Below are positions 49,569 through 59,331 of a stretch of DNA of 64,000 bases, piece by piece. A program made the position numbers and the translations under genes. The stretch is from Syntrophothermus lipocalidus DSM 12680 (lineage in GTDB: Bacteria; Bacillota; Syntrophomonadia; Syntrophomonadales; Syntrophothermaceae): assembly GCF_000092405.1 (NCBI RefSeq), contig NC_014220.1, positions 930,001 through 994,000 of the forward strand. Direction: 5' to 3'. The notes below the pieces were generated by a model. That model had not been told where the DNA came from. It saw only the letters and a program-made list of their open reading frames with translations, and searched no databases. Within the stretch, counting starts at the first letter, position 1. Each line of letters opens with the position of its first letter.

Positions 49569-50888
49569 TTGACAAGAACCGAGGAGGTAATGGTGGTTGG
49601 TGGTGGCCTAGCTGGGTGCGAGGCCGCTTATCGGATCGCCGAGAGCGGGATCAGGGTCAGGTTATGTGAGATGCGTCCTGTTCGAATGACTCCCGCTCAC
49701 CAGACGGGTTACCTGGCTGAATTGGTTTGCAGTAATTCCCTAAAGTCTGAGGACCCGGCAACTGCCCAAGGCTTACTGAAGGCTGAGATGAGACTGTTGG
49801 GGTCTTTGCTGCTGGATTGTGCTGAGGACTGTCGTGTTCCTGCGGGGTCGGCTTTGGCCGTAGAACGAGAGCTTTTTGCTGCTAAGGTAACCGGGATCAT
49901 CCGTTCCCATCCTCTTATTCGGGTAGAAGAAAGAGAGATTACCTGCATTCCCGAGGAGGGTATTACTATTATTGCAACCGGACCGTTAACCTCTGACCGG
50001 TTAGCGGCATGGATAAGGGATGTTACCGGAGAGGACAACCTTTATTTTTACGATGCGGTAGCACCGGTGGTGACTGCCGATAGCTTGGATTTTTCAAAGA
50101 TATTCCGAGGGTCGCGGTACGGAAAGGGTGGGGATGACTACCTAAACTGTCCCCTAACGGAAGAAGAGTACCGAAGGTTTTACCGTGCCCTGGTCGAAGC
50201 AGATGTCCATGAAGGCCATCCGGTGGATAAAGGGCTCTTTTTTGAAGGATGCATGCCGATAGAGGTCATTGCTCGCCGGGGGGAAGCGGCTTTATGCTTC
50301 GGCCCGATGCGGCCGGTGGGGCTTGAGTCGGGTGATGGTAAACGGGTGCACGCGGTTGTACAACTTCGACAGGAAAACCGAGAAGGAACTCTTTACAGTT
50401 TGGTTGGCTTTCAGACCAGGCTGAGGTTTAAAGAGCAGGAAAGGGTGTTCAGGTTGATTCCAGGACTGGAGAAAGCGGAGTTCGTGCGCTATGGGGTTAT
50501 GCATCGCAACACCTACATCAACAGTCCCCGGTTACTCGAGCCAACCCTTGCATTCACACCAAAAGATGGCGTGTTCTTTGCCGGGCAGATTACCGGGTGC
50601 GAGGGTTATATGGAGTCCGCCGCTACCGGGATTTTGGCAGGGCTGAACGCGGTGCGTCTCGCGGCAGGCAAGCCCTTACTGGTTTTACCGAGGACTACCA
50701 TGATAGGCGCTTTGTGCCATCACATCACCTCCGCCTCTGGTGACAGGTTCCAGCCAATGAACGCTAATTTCGGTCTACTGCCTCCCTTAGAGGAGAAGGT
50801 TAAAGGGCGAAGGGAAAGGTATTTGGCGTATAGCAAAAGATCGCTTCGTAGTCTTCAAGAATTTGTTGATAAAGCGGAGTTAGGCTGA
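49569..50888 (+). CDS. trmFO: Methylenetetrahydrofolate-tRNA-(uracil-5-)-methyltransferase TrmFO
   Basis: A folate/FAD-dependent enzyme making m5U54 in tRNA. FAD-binding VVGGGLAGCEAAYRIAESG at the N-terminus, CEMRPVRMTPAH, ELVCSNSLKS (with the catalytic-type Cys), YFYDAVAPVV, KGGDDYLNCPLTEEEY and GQITGCEGYMESAATG are all present. Start TTG 49569 is tentative; ATG 49590 and GTG 49593 lie just after GAGGAGG. Order topA-trmFO-xerC matches Bacillus. Confidence 0.95.
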   Translation: MTRTEEVMVVGGGLAGCEAAYRIAESGIRVRLCEMRPVRMTPAHQTGYLAELVCSNSLKSEDPATAQGLLKAEMRLLGSLLLDCAEDCRVPAGSALAVERELFAAKVTGIIRSHPLIRVEEREITCIPEEGITIIATGPLTSDRLAAWIRDVTGEDNLYFYDAVAPVVTADSLDFSKIFRGSRYGKGGDDYLNCPLTEEEYRRFYRALVEADVHEGHPVDKGLFFEGCMPIEVIARRGEAALCFGPMRPVGLESGDGKRVHAVVQLRQENREGTLYSLVGFQTRLRFKEQERVFRLIPGLEKAEFVRYGVMHRNTYINSPRLLEPTLAFTPKDGVFFAGQITGCEGYMESAATGILAGLNAVRLAAGKPLLVLPRTTMIGALCHHITSASGDRFQPMNANFGLLPPLEEKVKGRRERYLAYSKRSLRSLQEFVDKAELG

Positions 50889-50915
50889 ACCAGAGCTCGA
50901 TATGAAAGGGACTGA

Positions 50916-51836
50916 GTGGGCTTAGTGTTATTGTCGCACGTAAAGAGGTTCCTCGAACACCTCGAGATTGAAAAAGGAGCATCTCCCTTGACTCTGGCGG
51001 GCTACAGATCGGATCTCGAGCGTTTTGTGGCTCACTTCGCGGATAAAAGGGGTATCGGGCCGGAAGAAATCGGGTTTGAGGTTCTTGATCCCCGAACGGT
51101 CAGGGAGTATCTGGCTCATTTACAAGAATGCGGGCTAAAAAGGTCAACCATGGCCCGCAAGGTGGCGGCTTTAAGGTCGTTTGGCAAGTATCTGTGCAGC
51201 TCCCAGATCATCGAGGTTAACCCGGTTGCCACCGTATCCACGCCCAGAAGGGAGAAGAGACTGCCGCGTTTTCTCTACTCGCAAGAAGTGGAAGCTTTGC
51301 TGGCAGCACCTGATGGGGGTGATGTTTTGGGATTGCGAGACCAGGCCATACTGGAACTTCTATACGCTACTGGGATCCGGGTAGGAGAGTTGGTGGGCCT
51401 GGATTTACCTGATTTCGACGCAGAAGAAAGGTTTATCAGGGTAATGGGCAAAGGGAGCAAAGAGCGGATAGTACCCGTGGGAGCAAGGGCGGTTGAGGCC
51501 ATGAACAGGTACTTGAACAGCAGCCGCCGGGTGTTGGCGGCTAGAAAACAGGGAACTGAAAACGCGATTTTTTTGAACCGGCACGGTACAAGGTTGTCGG
51601 CAAGGGGGGTAAGAAACATCGTGAACCGGTATGTAGAAGAAATTGCCTTGCGGCTAAAGATCAGCCCGCATACCCTGCGTCACACCTTTGCTACTCATTT
51701 GTTAAACGGTGGGGCGGACCTTCGCTCTGTGCAGGAGCTCTTAGGCCATGCCAGATTGTCTACAACTCAGGTCTATACTCATGTTACCGCTGAGCGGTTA
51801 AAGAACATTTACGACGACAAATTTCCCCGGAGGTGA
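50916..51836 (+). CDS. xerC: Tyrosine recombinase XerC (CodV-like)
   Basis: Acts at dif sites to resolve chromosome dimers, or in the local operon as CodV. N-terminal SAM-like domain (residues ~1-90) and catalytic domain with R in ATGIRVGEL (~151), K in [21 protein letters not shown] (HxxR), [15 protein letters not shown] (His and Tyr nucleophile). 306 aa is standard. It overlaps the hslV region by the common GGAGGTGATG junction. Confidence 0.94.
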   Translation: MGLVLLSHVKRFLEHLEIEKGASPLTLAGYRSDLERFVAHFADKRGIGPEEIGFEVLDPRTVREYLAHLQECGLKRSTMARKVAALRSFGKYLCSSQIIEVNPVATVSTPRREKRLPRFLYSQEVEALLAAPDGGDVLGLRDQAILELLYATGIRVGELVGLDLPDFDAEERFIRVMGKGSKERIVPVGARAVEAMNRYLNSSRRVLAARKQGTENAIFLNRHGTRLSARGVRNIVNRYVEEIALRLKISPHTLRHTFATHLLNGGADLRSVQELLGHARLSTTQVYTHVTAERLKNIYDDKFPRR

Positions 51837-51841
51837 TGGGC

Positions 51842-52375
51842 ATGTTTCGGGCAACTACGATTGTAGCAGTCAAGAAAGACGGTGAGGTTACCATAGCGGG
51901 CGATGGGCAGGTTACATACGGACAGACCTTCGTGCTAAAGGCCCAGGCCAAAAAAATACGAACATTATACAACGGTAAGGTGTTGGCAGGGTTTGCCGGA
52001 TCCGTAGCCGATGCCATCACTCTTTTCGAAAGGTTTGAGGACTGTTTACGCGAGAGTAACGGGAACCTCACCCGGGCAGCGGTGGAGGTAGCGAAGCAGT
52101 GGAGGACAGACCGGGTGTTAAGGAGGTTGGAGGCTCTTTTGATAGTGGCCGATAAGGAAAAGATGTTTCTGATTTCCGGAAGTGGCGAGGTCATCGAACC
52201 CGACGATCAGGTAGTGGCTATAGGGTCAGGAGGACCGTATGCCTTGGCTGCAGCCCGAGCCCTACTTAGGCATACGCAACTCTCCAGCCGCGAGATCGCG
52301 GAAGAAGCTCTGAGGATCGCGGCGGAGATATGTGTCTTTACCAACGGCAACATTTCGGTCGAACAACTGAAGTGA
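51842..52375 (+). CDS. hslV: ATP-dependent protease subunit HslV (ClpQ)
   Basis: Proteolytic subunit of the HslVU complex. Begins [20 protein letters not shown]; the Thr of the TTIVAVK motif is the expected N-terminal nucleophile after removal of the first four residues. DGQVTYGQT and [14 protein letters not shown] (residues ~125-138) are conserved. GGAGGTG 6 nt before ATG 51842 excludes the frame extension to 51833. Confidence 0.95.
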   Translation: MFRATTIVAVKKDGEVTIAGDGQVTYGQTFVLKAQAKKIRTLYNGKVLAGFAGSVADAITLFERFEDCLRESNGNLTRAAVEVAKQWRTDRVLRRLEALLIVADKEKMFLISGSGEVIEPDDQVVAIGSGGPYALAAARALLRHTQLSSREIAEEALRIAAEICVFTNGNISVEQLK

Positions 52376-52388
52376 GAGGAGTGGGTGT

Positions 52389-53792
52389 ATGGAAAACCTT
52401 ACCCCCCGGGCGATTGTGGAAGAATTGGACCGTTACATCGTGGGCCAAGAAGCGGCTAAAAAGGCGGTAGCGATTGCCCTGAGGAACCGCTACCGTAGGA
52501 AGAAGTTGCCGGCGGAGATAGGAGAAGAGATATACCCTAAAAACATTATTATGATCGGGCCAACTGGCGTTGGAAAGACCGAGATTGCCCGCAGGCTGGC
52601 CAAATTGGTAAACGCTCCCTTTATTAAGGTGGAAGCTACTAAGTTTACCGAGGTAGGCTACGTAGGACGAGACGTTGATTCTATGATAAGGGATCTAGTA
52701 GAAACCTCTGTGCAGATGATAAAGAAAGAAAAGATGGCCGAGGTGGAAAACAAGGCTCGCAAGCTGGCTGAAGAACGAATAGTAGATTACATGCTGCCCT
52801 TACCCAAAAAGAGAGGATCCCAGGTGGTTAACCCGCTGGAGTTCTTGTTAGGCAGGACATCCTCGGAAACTGACAACCAAGACTCGGACATAGGACCCGG
52901 CTACGAGGACATAAGGCGACGGCGAGAAATACTATCCACCAAGATTGCCCGCATGGAGCTGGAAGACGAGCTGATCGAGATCGAGGTCGAGGAAAAACCC
53001 GTATCGTTTTTCGAGGTTTTTTCGGGAGCTGGCGTCGAGGAGATGGGAATCAACCTTCAAGACATGCTGGGCAGCCTGGCGCCCAAGTCGAAGAAAAAGA
53101 GAAAGGTGACGGTAGCGGAAGCGAGGAGGATACTTACCAACGAAGAGTCTCAAAAGCTGATTGACATGGATGAGGTGCAACGGGAAGCTGTCTACCGTGC
53201 CGAAAACTCCGGTATAATCTTTCTGGACGAAATCGACAAAATTGCTGGCCGCGAAACCGGCCACGGACCAGACGTGTCTAGAGGTGGAGTGCAAAGAGAC
53301 ATATTGCCCATTGTCGAGGGTTCAACCGTGATGACCAAGTACGGCCCTGTCAAGACCGATCACATTCTTTTTATTGCCGCAGGTGCTTTTCATATAACCA
53401 AGCCATCAGATTTAATACCTGAACTGCAAGGAAGGTTTCCCATCAGGGTAGAACTGACCAGCCTGACCGTTGAAGACTTCCGACGGATCCTCACCGAACC
53501 CGATAATTCCCTTATCAAGCAGTACGTAGCCTTGTTATCGACCGAGGGGGTAGATATTTCTTTTACTCCTGAAGCAATAGACTATATCGCGCAGGTTTCT
53601 TATGAGGTGAACGCCAGTACCGAGAACATAGGGGCAAGGAGGTTACACACCATCTTAGAGAAAGTGCTGGAGGATCTTCTGTTTGAGGCAAGTGAAATGG
53701 CAGGTCAAACGGTGGTTATTGATAAAGCTTATGTAGAGGCCCGGCTCGGTCCTATTATAAAGGACGAGGACCTGAGTCGATATATACTATAA
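52389..53792 (+). CDS. hslU: ATP-dependent protease ATPase subunit HslU (ClpY)
   Basis: AAA+ unfoldase partner of HslV. N-terminal [33 protein letters not shown], Walker [17 protein letters not shown] (residues ~57-72), the pore loop region TEVGYVGRD, an inserted I domain (~110-240), Walker [13 protein letters not shown] and sensor-2 [16 protein letters not shown], ending in the HslV-docking tail DLSRYIL. Length is normal. Confidence 0.96.
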   Translation: MENLTPRAIVEELDRYIVGQEAAKKAVAIALRNRYRRKKLPAEIGEEIYPKNIIMIGPTGVGKTEIARRLAKLVNAPFIKVEATKFTEVGYVGRDVDSMIRDLVETSVQMIKKEKMAEVENKARKLAEERIVDYMLPLPKKRGSQVVNPLEFLLGRTSSETDNQDSDIGPGYEDIRRRREILSTKIARMELEDELIEIEVEEKPVSFFEVFSGAGVEEMGINLQDMLGSLAPKSKKKRKVTVAEARRILTNEESQKLIDMDEVQREAVYRAENSGIIFLDEIDKIAGRETGHGPDVSRGGVQRDILPIVEGSTVMTKYGPVKTDHILFIAAGAFHITKPSDLIPELQGRFPIRVELTSLTVEDFRRILTEPDNSLIKQYVALLSTEGVDISFTPEAIDYIAQVSYEVNASTENIGARRLHTILEKVLEDLLFEASEMAGQTVVIDKAYVEARLGPIIKDEDLSRYIL

Positions 53793-53823
53793 GAGCGAGT
53801 AATTTGGGAGAGGAGGTAGGAGG

Positions 53824-54606
53824 TTGGCGGGGGTTAGTCTTTGGAAAAGGTGTCTCGGTTTGAGCGAGGTGACAGAGCAGCAAGACGAAGCACCGGTGGA
53901 TTTTGGCCAGATGGCGGCTTTGATTGCGCAAAATATTGACTGTAACGTTTATATAGTGGGACGAAGAGGGCGAATCTTGGGGTGGTCCGTTGAGGAGGAC
54001 AACGGCGATTTCCCTGAAATTGAAAAGTTGTTGGATTATGTCGAACGCTTCCCCGAGAGCTTTAACCGGGATTTTCTCAACCTGTCACAACCTTTGATCA
54101 ACCGGCGGTTGGGGAGAAAATGTGTTTTTCGGATGAGAAGAACAGCTTGTGACTGCAAAGGAAAGGTATTCACTATAATTCCAGTTCAGGGCGGCCGGAG
54201 CAGGCTCGCTACCCTGGTCCTTTACCGCCGTGAACCAGAATTTTCCGAGGAAGAGCTGGTTCTGGGAAAAGTGGCAGCTCTCGTTATAGCCAATGAAATC
54301 ATGTACCTGAAGTCCGAGAGACAAGAAACCGTTAGCCAGAGAAAGGCTTCGCTCGGAGCGGCATTAGCGGCTATTTCACAGTCAGAAAGAGAGGCACTTT
54401 ATCACCTTTTGTCTGAGCTTAAAGGTAAGGAAGGGGTCTTGGTGGCTAGCCACGTGGCCGACCGGGTAGGGTTGACCCGGTCAGTAGTGGCCAGCGCTCT
54501 TCGCAAGTTTGAGAGCGCCGGCATCATAGAGTCTCGATCGCTGGGCATGAAAGGTACTTACATAAGACTTCTGGTAGACAATATATTGGACGAGCTTCGC
54601 GGTTAA
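53824..54606 (+). CDS. codY: CodY-type global regulator (divergent effector domain)
   Basis: CodY represses stationary-phase genes when branched-chain amino acids and GTP are high. The C-terminal winged helix, VASHVADRVGLTRSVVASALRKFESAGIIESRSLGMKGTYI (residues ~208-248), is nearly identical to Bacillus. The N-terminal GAF domain differs: the isoleucine-binding Arg61 of Bacillus aligns with Glu65, and Cys40, Cys100, Cys109 and Cys111 are present. The ligand response may thus differ. TTG start with GGAGGTAGGAGG upstream. hslU precedes, the flagellar operon follows, as in Bacillus. Confidence 0.93.
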   Translation: MAGVSLWKRCLGLSEVTEQQDEAPVDFGQMAALIAQNIDCNVYIVGRRGRILGWSVEEDNGDFPEIEKLLDYVERFPESFNRDFLNLSQPLINRRLGRKCVFRMRRTACDCKGKVFTIIPVQGGRSRLATLVLYRREPEFSEEELVLGKVAALVIANEIMYLKSERQETVSQRKASLGAALAAISQSEREALYHLLSELKGKEGVLVASHVADRVGLTRSVVASALRKFESAGIIESRSLGMKGTYIRLLVDNILDELRG

Positions 54607-54620
54607 CAAAAGGAAATGTG

Positions 54621-54651
54621 ACTAATCCGGGCAGGATTAGTTTTTTTTTTC
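54621..54651 (+). terminator. Intrinsic terminator after codY
   Basis: ACTAATCC-GGGCA-GGATTAGT followed by ten T. A textbook terminator ending the topA-codY transcript. Confidence 0.9.
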
Positions 54652-54703
54652 AGAAATTTTTATAAGCGCTGCCGATGCCGGAAGGAATAATTACGGTAAT
54701 TAT
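54645..54703 (+). promoter_or_regulatory. Control region of the flagellar operon: CodY-box-like sequence and 17-bp palindrome
   Basis: TTTTTTCAGAAATTT (54645-54659) matches 12 of 15 bases of the CodY box AATTTTCWGAAAATT, although its left half is part of the terminator T run. ATAATTAC-G-GTAATTAT (54687-54703) is a perfect palindrome 43 bp before the flgB start. GCCGATGC at 54671 resembles a sigma-D -10 (GCCGATAA) but its -35 is poor. Which sigma factor acts here is unresolved. Confidence 0.4.
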
Positions 54704-54745
54704 AGAATTTTGTAGGAAGATCGGGCAAACATGGGAGGGATGGCG

Positions 54746-55162
54746 ATGCTCGATAAGGTCATCGGTAACCAAAGGATAAACGTTTTAGAAAAAGCTTTGG
54801 ACGGTGCGATGTTGCGGCAAAAGGTCATAGCCAACAATTTGGCCAACGTCGATACCCCAGGGTACAAAGCTATGGAAGTTACTTTTGAAGAACAGCTCAA
54901 GAATTCAATGAAAGAAGCGGGGAGCGAGTACAACTTGAAAACAACCCATCCCCGGCACCTCCAAATACCGAACATCTCGAGTTTCCAGGTGGGGATTAAT
55001 GTTGCCGAAGGGTACACTTTCCGCAATGACGGGAATAGTGTAGATATCGACCGAGAAATGGCGCGACTTTCTAAAAATGTCGTTTATTACAATGCAGTGT
55101 CTACCAGTATGAGCGAAGAGTTTAAGCTGCTGCGGATGGCTATCACCGAAGGGAGGGGTTAG
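54746..55162 (+). CDS. flgB: Flagellar basal-body rod protein FlgB
   Basis: Proximal rod protein exported through the flagellar secretion system. The rod signature AMLRQKVIANNLANVDTPGYKA lies at residues ~22-43 and a C-terminal helix follows. ATG 54746 with GGGAGGG 6-7 nt upstream is preferred to ATG 54731, which would contain the ribosome site (138 aa). First gene of the flagellar operon. Confidence 0.95.
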   Translation: MLDKVIGNQRINVLEKALDGAMLRQKVIANNLANVDTPGYKAMEVTFEEQLKNSMKEAGSEYNLKTTHPRHLQIPNISSFQVGINVAEGYTFRNDGNSVDIDREMARLSKNVVYYNAVSTSMSEEFKLLRMAITEGRG

Positions 55163-55163
55163 C

Positions 55164-55601
55164 TTGAGGTTTTTGAACGCCTTCGACATCAGTGCCAGCG
55201 GGATGACAGCTCAGCGTCTGAGGATGGATGTTATCTCCAATAACCTGGCTAACGTTAATACTACTCGGACCCCGCAGGGGGGCCCCTACCGCCGACAGAT
55301 GGTTATTTTCGAAGCTCGTACTCCTAGCAAAGGGAACTTCAAGGATTTATTGAGTGCTTATATGGAAGGCGAGGGGGGGGTTCGGGTAAAAGCCATACGA
55401 GAGGACACCTCGCCTTTCAAAAGAGTGTATGATCCTGGGAACCCGGACGCTGATCAGGATGGATACGTAAACATGCCCAATGTCAACGTGGTTTCAGAGA
55501 TGGTAGACATGATTTCAGCTACCCGGGCTTATGAGGCCAATGTAAGCGCAGTAGAAGCTACGAAAAGTATGGCGATGAAAGCCTTGGAAATCGGTAGATA
55601 A
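55164..55601 (+). CDS. flgC: Flagellar basal-body rod protein FlgC
   Basis: Rod protein of 145 aa with the N-terminal motif DISASGMTAQRLRMDVISNNLANVNTTRT and C-terminal VNVVSEMVDMISATRAYEANVSAVEATKSM. TTG start behind GGGAGGGG, 1 bp after flgB. Confidence 0.95.
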   Translation: MRFLNAFDISASGMTAQRLRMDVISNNLANVNTTRTPQGGPYRRQMVIFEARTPSKGNFKDLLSAYMEGEGGVRVKAIREDTSPFKRVYDPGNPDADQDGYVNMPNVNVVSEMVDMISATRAYEANVSAVEATKSMAMKALEIGR

Positions 55602-55615
55602 AGGGGTAAAAGTAA

Positions 55616-55933
55616 ATGAAGATAGATACCGTTACTCTTAATACCCTTAAACCGCTTCAGCCGCCGAGTTGGGCCAAAAGCGGGCAAGACTCAGCTTCGG
55701 CAGCCGACAATAGCAAAAGCTTTAGCAGTTATCTGAAAGCTGCGCTGAACGAGGTTAACCAGTTGCAGGAAGAGGCCGGCCAGTCAGCCCTTAACCTGGC
55801 TACGGGAGGGGAAGCCGACGTTCACCAAACGATGATAGCATACGAAAAGGCGGCTTTGGCGCTTCAGTTGACCATTGAGGTCAGGAACAAACTCATCGAA
55901 GCCTACCAAGAAATCATGAGAATGCAGATGTAG
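55616..55933 (+). CDS. fliE: Flagellar hook-basal body protein FliE
   Basis: A 105-aa adapter between MS ring and rod. C-terminal region GGEADVHQTMIAYEKAALALQLTIEVRNKLIEAYQEIMRMQM is diagnostic. It follows flgC by 14 bp with AAAGGGGTAAAAG as a weak site. Confidence 0.95.
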   Translation: MKIDTVTLNTLKPLQPPSWAKSGQDSASAADNSKSFSSYLKAALNEVNQLQEEAGQSALNLATGGEADVHQTMIAYEKAALALQLTIEVRNKLIEAYQEIMRMQM

Positions 55934-55963
55934 ACTCAACAGGCTGGATGACGGAGAATTGGT

Positions 55964-57502
55964 ATGAACAGTTTTTGGGAGCGAGTACAACACTGGTTAC
56001 AGCTGGCCAAGAACAGGTGGAGTCTGTTGACTCTTAACCAGAAGGTTCTCATCAGCGGGGCTGTGCTTCTTACTTTGGTATCGCTAGGAATGCTTTTGTC
56101 CAGCCAAACGGCCAAGAACTACGAACCATTGTATTCCGGCCTGTCGGTGGAAGATGCTGCTGCCATAACCAAAAAGCTCGATGAGCTGAAAATAAGTTAC
56201 CGCTTGAGCGACGAAGGTAGCACCATTCTAGTTCCTTCTGAGCAGAAGTACCAGGTGAGGTTACAGCTGGCAGGGGAAGGGCTACCAAAGGGAACAGCCG
56301 GTTTTGAGCTGTTTCAGAGTACCAGTTTTGGTGAGACCGAGACTGACAAAAGGGTGAAGTATCTGACAGCCCTGCAGGGAGAACTGGTCAGGACCATCGA
56401 AAGCTTAGACAAGATAGAATCCGCTCGGGTGCACCTGGTGTTGCCCGAGCCGCGGCTTTATGTCGATCAAGAGGCGCCGGCCACCGCTTCGGTGGTGCTG
56501 AAGGTGAAGATTGGCGAGGAATTGACCAACAGGGAAATATCAGGGATTGTCCATCTCGTGGCCAACAGTGTAGAGAAACTGAAACCCGAAAACGTGGTGG
56601 TGGTCGACCAGTACGGTAATCTACTTTCCGCTGATATTCCCTCCGCTGATTCTATGGCCTCGGCCGAGTTGTCGGTCCAGCAGATGGCAGTTAAGAGGCA
56701 GCTGGAAAGGGAAAAACAGCAAGCGGTTCAGAGCATGCTGGATGCAACCCTGGGGCCGGGCAAATCAGTAGTGAGGGTTAACGCAGAGCTTAATTTCGAT
56801 GAAGTCGAACAGTACAGCCAGGATTTTGACCCTGAACAAAGGGTCGTGGTGAGCAAGCATACGGTGGAAGAGTCCAACACCAGCAGTAACACGGGGGCTG
56901 CTGCATCTCCTGGAGTCGATACCAATGTTCCGACGTATCAAGGGACAGAAGGGCAAGGGACTTCTAGTTCTACCTCGGAAAAGACCGAGCAGACCGTCAA
57001 TTATGAAGGAGATAAGGTGGAGACCAAAACCAAGGTTGCTCCGGGAGCAATCAAAAGGATGACGGTAGCTGTGCTGGTCGACGAAGGGTTTGAGTCAAAG
57101 CGAGAAGAAATAGTTGAGGCCGTCAAAAATGCTGTCGGGGCCGACGAGAAAAGAAATGACAGCGTGTATGTTAGCTTTATGAAATTTCAAACCCCAACTG
57201 AGGAGACTGCTCCTCCGGCAAGTACTTGGCAAAAGTATATGTTACCAGCAGGTTTGGGGGCCACGTTGGTGATAGCCGTTTTGCTGTTCTGGCTGGCTAG
57301 ACGCAGGAAAGCACAAGAACAAGAAGGGTTTGAGGCTTTGGTAGACGAGGAGATACCTATTGAATCTTTGGTCGAACGGGAACTGACTCCGGAAGAAAGA
57401 GAAAAGCTCAAGATCCGCGAGGAGATCGATAAGCTTATAGATGAAAATCCCGCAGATGTGGCTCAGATAATAAGAACCTGGCTATTGGAAGAGAAGAGGT
57501 GA
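55964..57502 (+). CDS. fliF: Flagellar MS-ring protein FliF
   Basis: Forms the membrane ring of the basal body. Two membrane segments, residues ~25-47 and ~426-447, enclose the periplasm-facing ring-building motifs (YEPLYSGLSVEDAAAI, VLPEPRLYVDQEAPATASV). The C-terminal cytoplasmic tail binds FliG. A Ser/Thr-rich linker (~305-340) precedes the second membrane segment. Length 512 aa is normal. Confidence 0.96.
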   Translation: MNSFWERVQHWLQLAKNRWSLLTLNQKVLISGAVLLTLVSLGMLLSSQTAKNYEPLYSGLSVEDAAAITKKLDELKISYRLSDEGSTILVPSEQKYQVRLQLAGEGLPKGTAGFELFQSTSFGETETDKRVKYLTALQGELVRTIESLDKIESARVHLVLPEPRLYVDQEAPATASVVLKVKIGEELTNREISGIVHLVANSVEKLKPENVVVVDQYGNLLSADIPSADSMASAELSVQQMAVKRQLEREKQQAVQSMLDATLGPGKSVVRVNAELNFDEVEQYSQDFDPEQRVVVSKHTVEESNTSSNTGAAASPGVDTNVPTYQGTEGQGTSSSTSEKTEQTVNYEGDKVETKTKVAPGAIKRMTVAVLVDEGFESKREEIVEAVKNAVGADEKRNDSVYVSFMKFQTPTEETAPPASTWQKYMLPAGLGATLVIAVLLFWLARRRKAQEQEGFEALVDEEIPIESLVERELTPEEREKLKIREEIDKLIDENPADVAQIIRTWLLEEKR

Positions 57503-57506
57503 GGGA

Positions 57507-58514
57507 ATGGTCAGGAAGGGTTTGAGCGGCAAGCAGAAGGCTGCTAATTTTCTTATTTTCCTGGGCCCGGAAAAGTCAGCCAAGATTTTCAAACACCTGA
57601 ACGAGAGCGAAATTGAGGAACTTACTCTGGAGATAGCCAACGTTCGCAAGATTACCGGGGATCGCGTGGACGACGTTTTCCGCGAGTTCTACGAAATGGC
57701 TTTGGCTAACCAGTACATCGCCCAGGGGGGCATCGAGTACGCGAAAGAACTTCTAGAGAAAGCCTTAGGGCCCCAGAAAGCCGTAGAAATACTGTCCAGG
57801 ATATCGGCATCGCTTCAAGTACGACCTTTTGACTTTGCCCGTAAGACAGAACCTGCGCAGTTATTGAACTTTATCCAGGCCGAACACCCGCAGACCATCG
57901 CTTTGGTGTTGGCGTATTTGGAACCCGAGAAAGCTTCGATTATTCTTTCCGCGTTACCGCCTGATAAACAATCGGATGTAGCGAGAAGGATAGCGTTGAT
58001 GGATACGACTTCACCGGATGCGATTAAGGAAGTGGAGAGGGTGCTGGAGCGCAAGTTGTCTTCGGTGATCCCTCATGAAGTTACCAGTGCCGGCGGGGTT
58101 AAGTCTCTGGTCGAGATTTTGAACCGGGTGGACCGGGCTACAGAGAAGACCATACTGGAAGCTTTGGAAGTTCAGGATCCGGAATTAGCAGAAGAGGTTA
58201 AGAGGCTGATGTTTGTCTTCGAGGACATCGTCACCATGGATGACCGTTCGGTTCAAAGAGTGCTGCGTGAAGTGGAGTCTCATGATCTGGCATTGGCGCT
58301 TAAAGGGGCGAGTGATGAGGTCGCGACCAAGATATTTAACAACATGTCGAAGCGTGCTGGCGAGATGTTGCGTGAGGATATACAGTTCATGGGACCGGTA
58401 CGTTTGCGCGACGTAGAAGAGGCGCAGCAACGCATAGTCAACATCATCCGCAAGCTGGAAGATGCTGGAGAGATTGTTATTGCCCGCGGTGGGGGTGACG
58501 AGATCATTGTCTAA
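57507..58514 (+). CDS. fliG: Flagellar motor switch protein FliG
   Basis: Rotor protein contacting FliF and the stator. Typical blocks: GKQKAANFLIFLGPEKSAKIFKHL, the EHPQTIALVLAYL motif (residues ~128-140), and the torque helix near ~280-300 (LALALKGASDEV, MGPVRLRDVEEAQQRIV). 335 aa; the end overlaps fliH by 8 bp. Confidence 0.96.
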   Translation: MVRKGLSGKQKAANFLIFLGPEKSAKIFKHLNESEIEELTLEIANVRKITGDRVDDVFREFYEMALANQYIAQGGIEYAKELLEKALGPQKAVEILSRISASLQVRPFDFARKTEPAQLLNFIQAEHPQTIALVLAYLEPEKASIILSALPPDKQSDVARRIALMDTTSPDAIKEVERVLERKLSSVIPHEVTSAGGVKSLVEILNRVDRATEKTILEALEVQDPELAEEVKRLMFVFEDIVTMDDRSVQRVLREVESHDLALALKGASDEVATKIFNNMSKRAGEMLREDIQFMGPVRLRDVEEAQQRIVNIIRKLEDAGEIVIARGGGDEIIV

Positions 58515-59331
58515 GATCATCAAGTCAAAATACTTGGTAATTAAGGAGCCTCGGATGTTGAGCAATTTCGAACCGGAGTCAGGGAAGGGGCTAGCCGAAA
58601 TAAGAAATAATGAGACCCTGGTTGAACCTGATAAGCGGGAACTTGAAGTGGAGGAGCTTCGCACAGAAGTGGCTGAGGTCATTAGAGAAGCAGAGGATAT
58701 GGTAAAAGAGATCCTGGAAAATGCCCGGGCCGAAGCGCAGCAGGTAATAGCCTCAGCAGAGGAAGAAGCTGACAGGATAAAGAACCTAGCACGGCAGGAG
58801 GCAGAATTGATCAAAAAACACTCCTGGGAAGAGGGTTATCGCGAGGGACAGGAAAAGGCTTTCCAAGAGATAGAAGACTTAAGAAGCAAGACCTTGTTAG
58901 AGTGTCATCAGATGGTAGAAGAAGCAAGGAAGACCAAGGAATCTATCATCCGTTCTGCAGAAGAAGACATAGTGAACTTGGCTTTAGCCATAGCCCGTAA
59001 GATCATAGATAAGGAAGTAAGAGAAAATTCCGATATAATTATTAACCTAATACGCAGTACCCTGGCGATGGTTGGAAACGCGGGAAACTCAAAGATCCTG
59101 GTAAATTCCCATGATTTTGAGACTGTCGCGGAGAACAGATTTAGCCTCGCCAGCCCTGGCCAGGCTATCGAGCATTTGGAAGTTCAGCTTGATAACCGGA
59201 TTACTCCGGGTGGTTTTATCATTGAAAGCGATGTAGGGATAGTGGATGCTCAGCTGGAAACCCGTATAAGTAAGGTGGCTGAAGCCTTGATGGGGGAAGC
59301 AGGAAACAGTGGGGAAAGTAACCACACTTGA
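58507..59331 (+). CDS. fliH: Flagellar assembly protein FliH
   Basis: Negative regulator of the FliI ATPase and link to the C ring. Start TTG 58507 gives SKIIKSKYLVI, the conserved short N-terminal motif of Firmicute FliH; ATG 58555 also has a site (AAGGAG) but would lose it. A long charged coiled coil with repeated ExxxE/AxxA patterns spans residues ~45-150, then the C-terminal FliH domain (IVNLALAIARKIIDKEVREN). It overlaps fliG and fliI. Confidence 0.93.
   Translation: MSKIIKSKYLVIKEPRMLSNFEPESGKGLAEIRNNETLVEPDKRELEVEELRTEVAEVIREAEDMVKEILENARAEAQQVIASAEEEADRIKNLARQEAELIKKHSWEEGYREGQEKAFQEIEDLRSKTLLECHQMVEEARKTKESIIRSAEEDIVNLALAIARKIIDKEVRENSDIIINLIRSTLAMVGNAGNSKILVNSHDFETVAENRFSLASPGQAIEHLEVQLDNRITPGGFIIESDVGIVDAQLETRISKVAEALMGEAGNSGESNHT

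Noticed and set aside
54661-54680. Sigma-D (flagellar) promoter before flgB
   Set aside because: GCCGATGC resembles the -10, but the base run at the -35 distance is AGAA rather than TAAA; left as unresolved within the control region.
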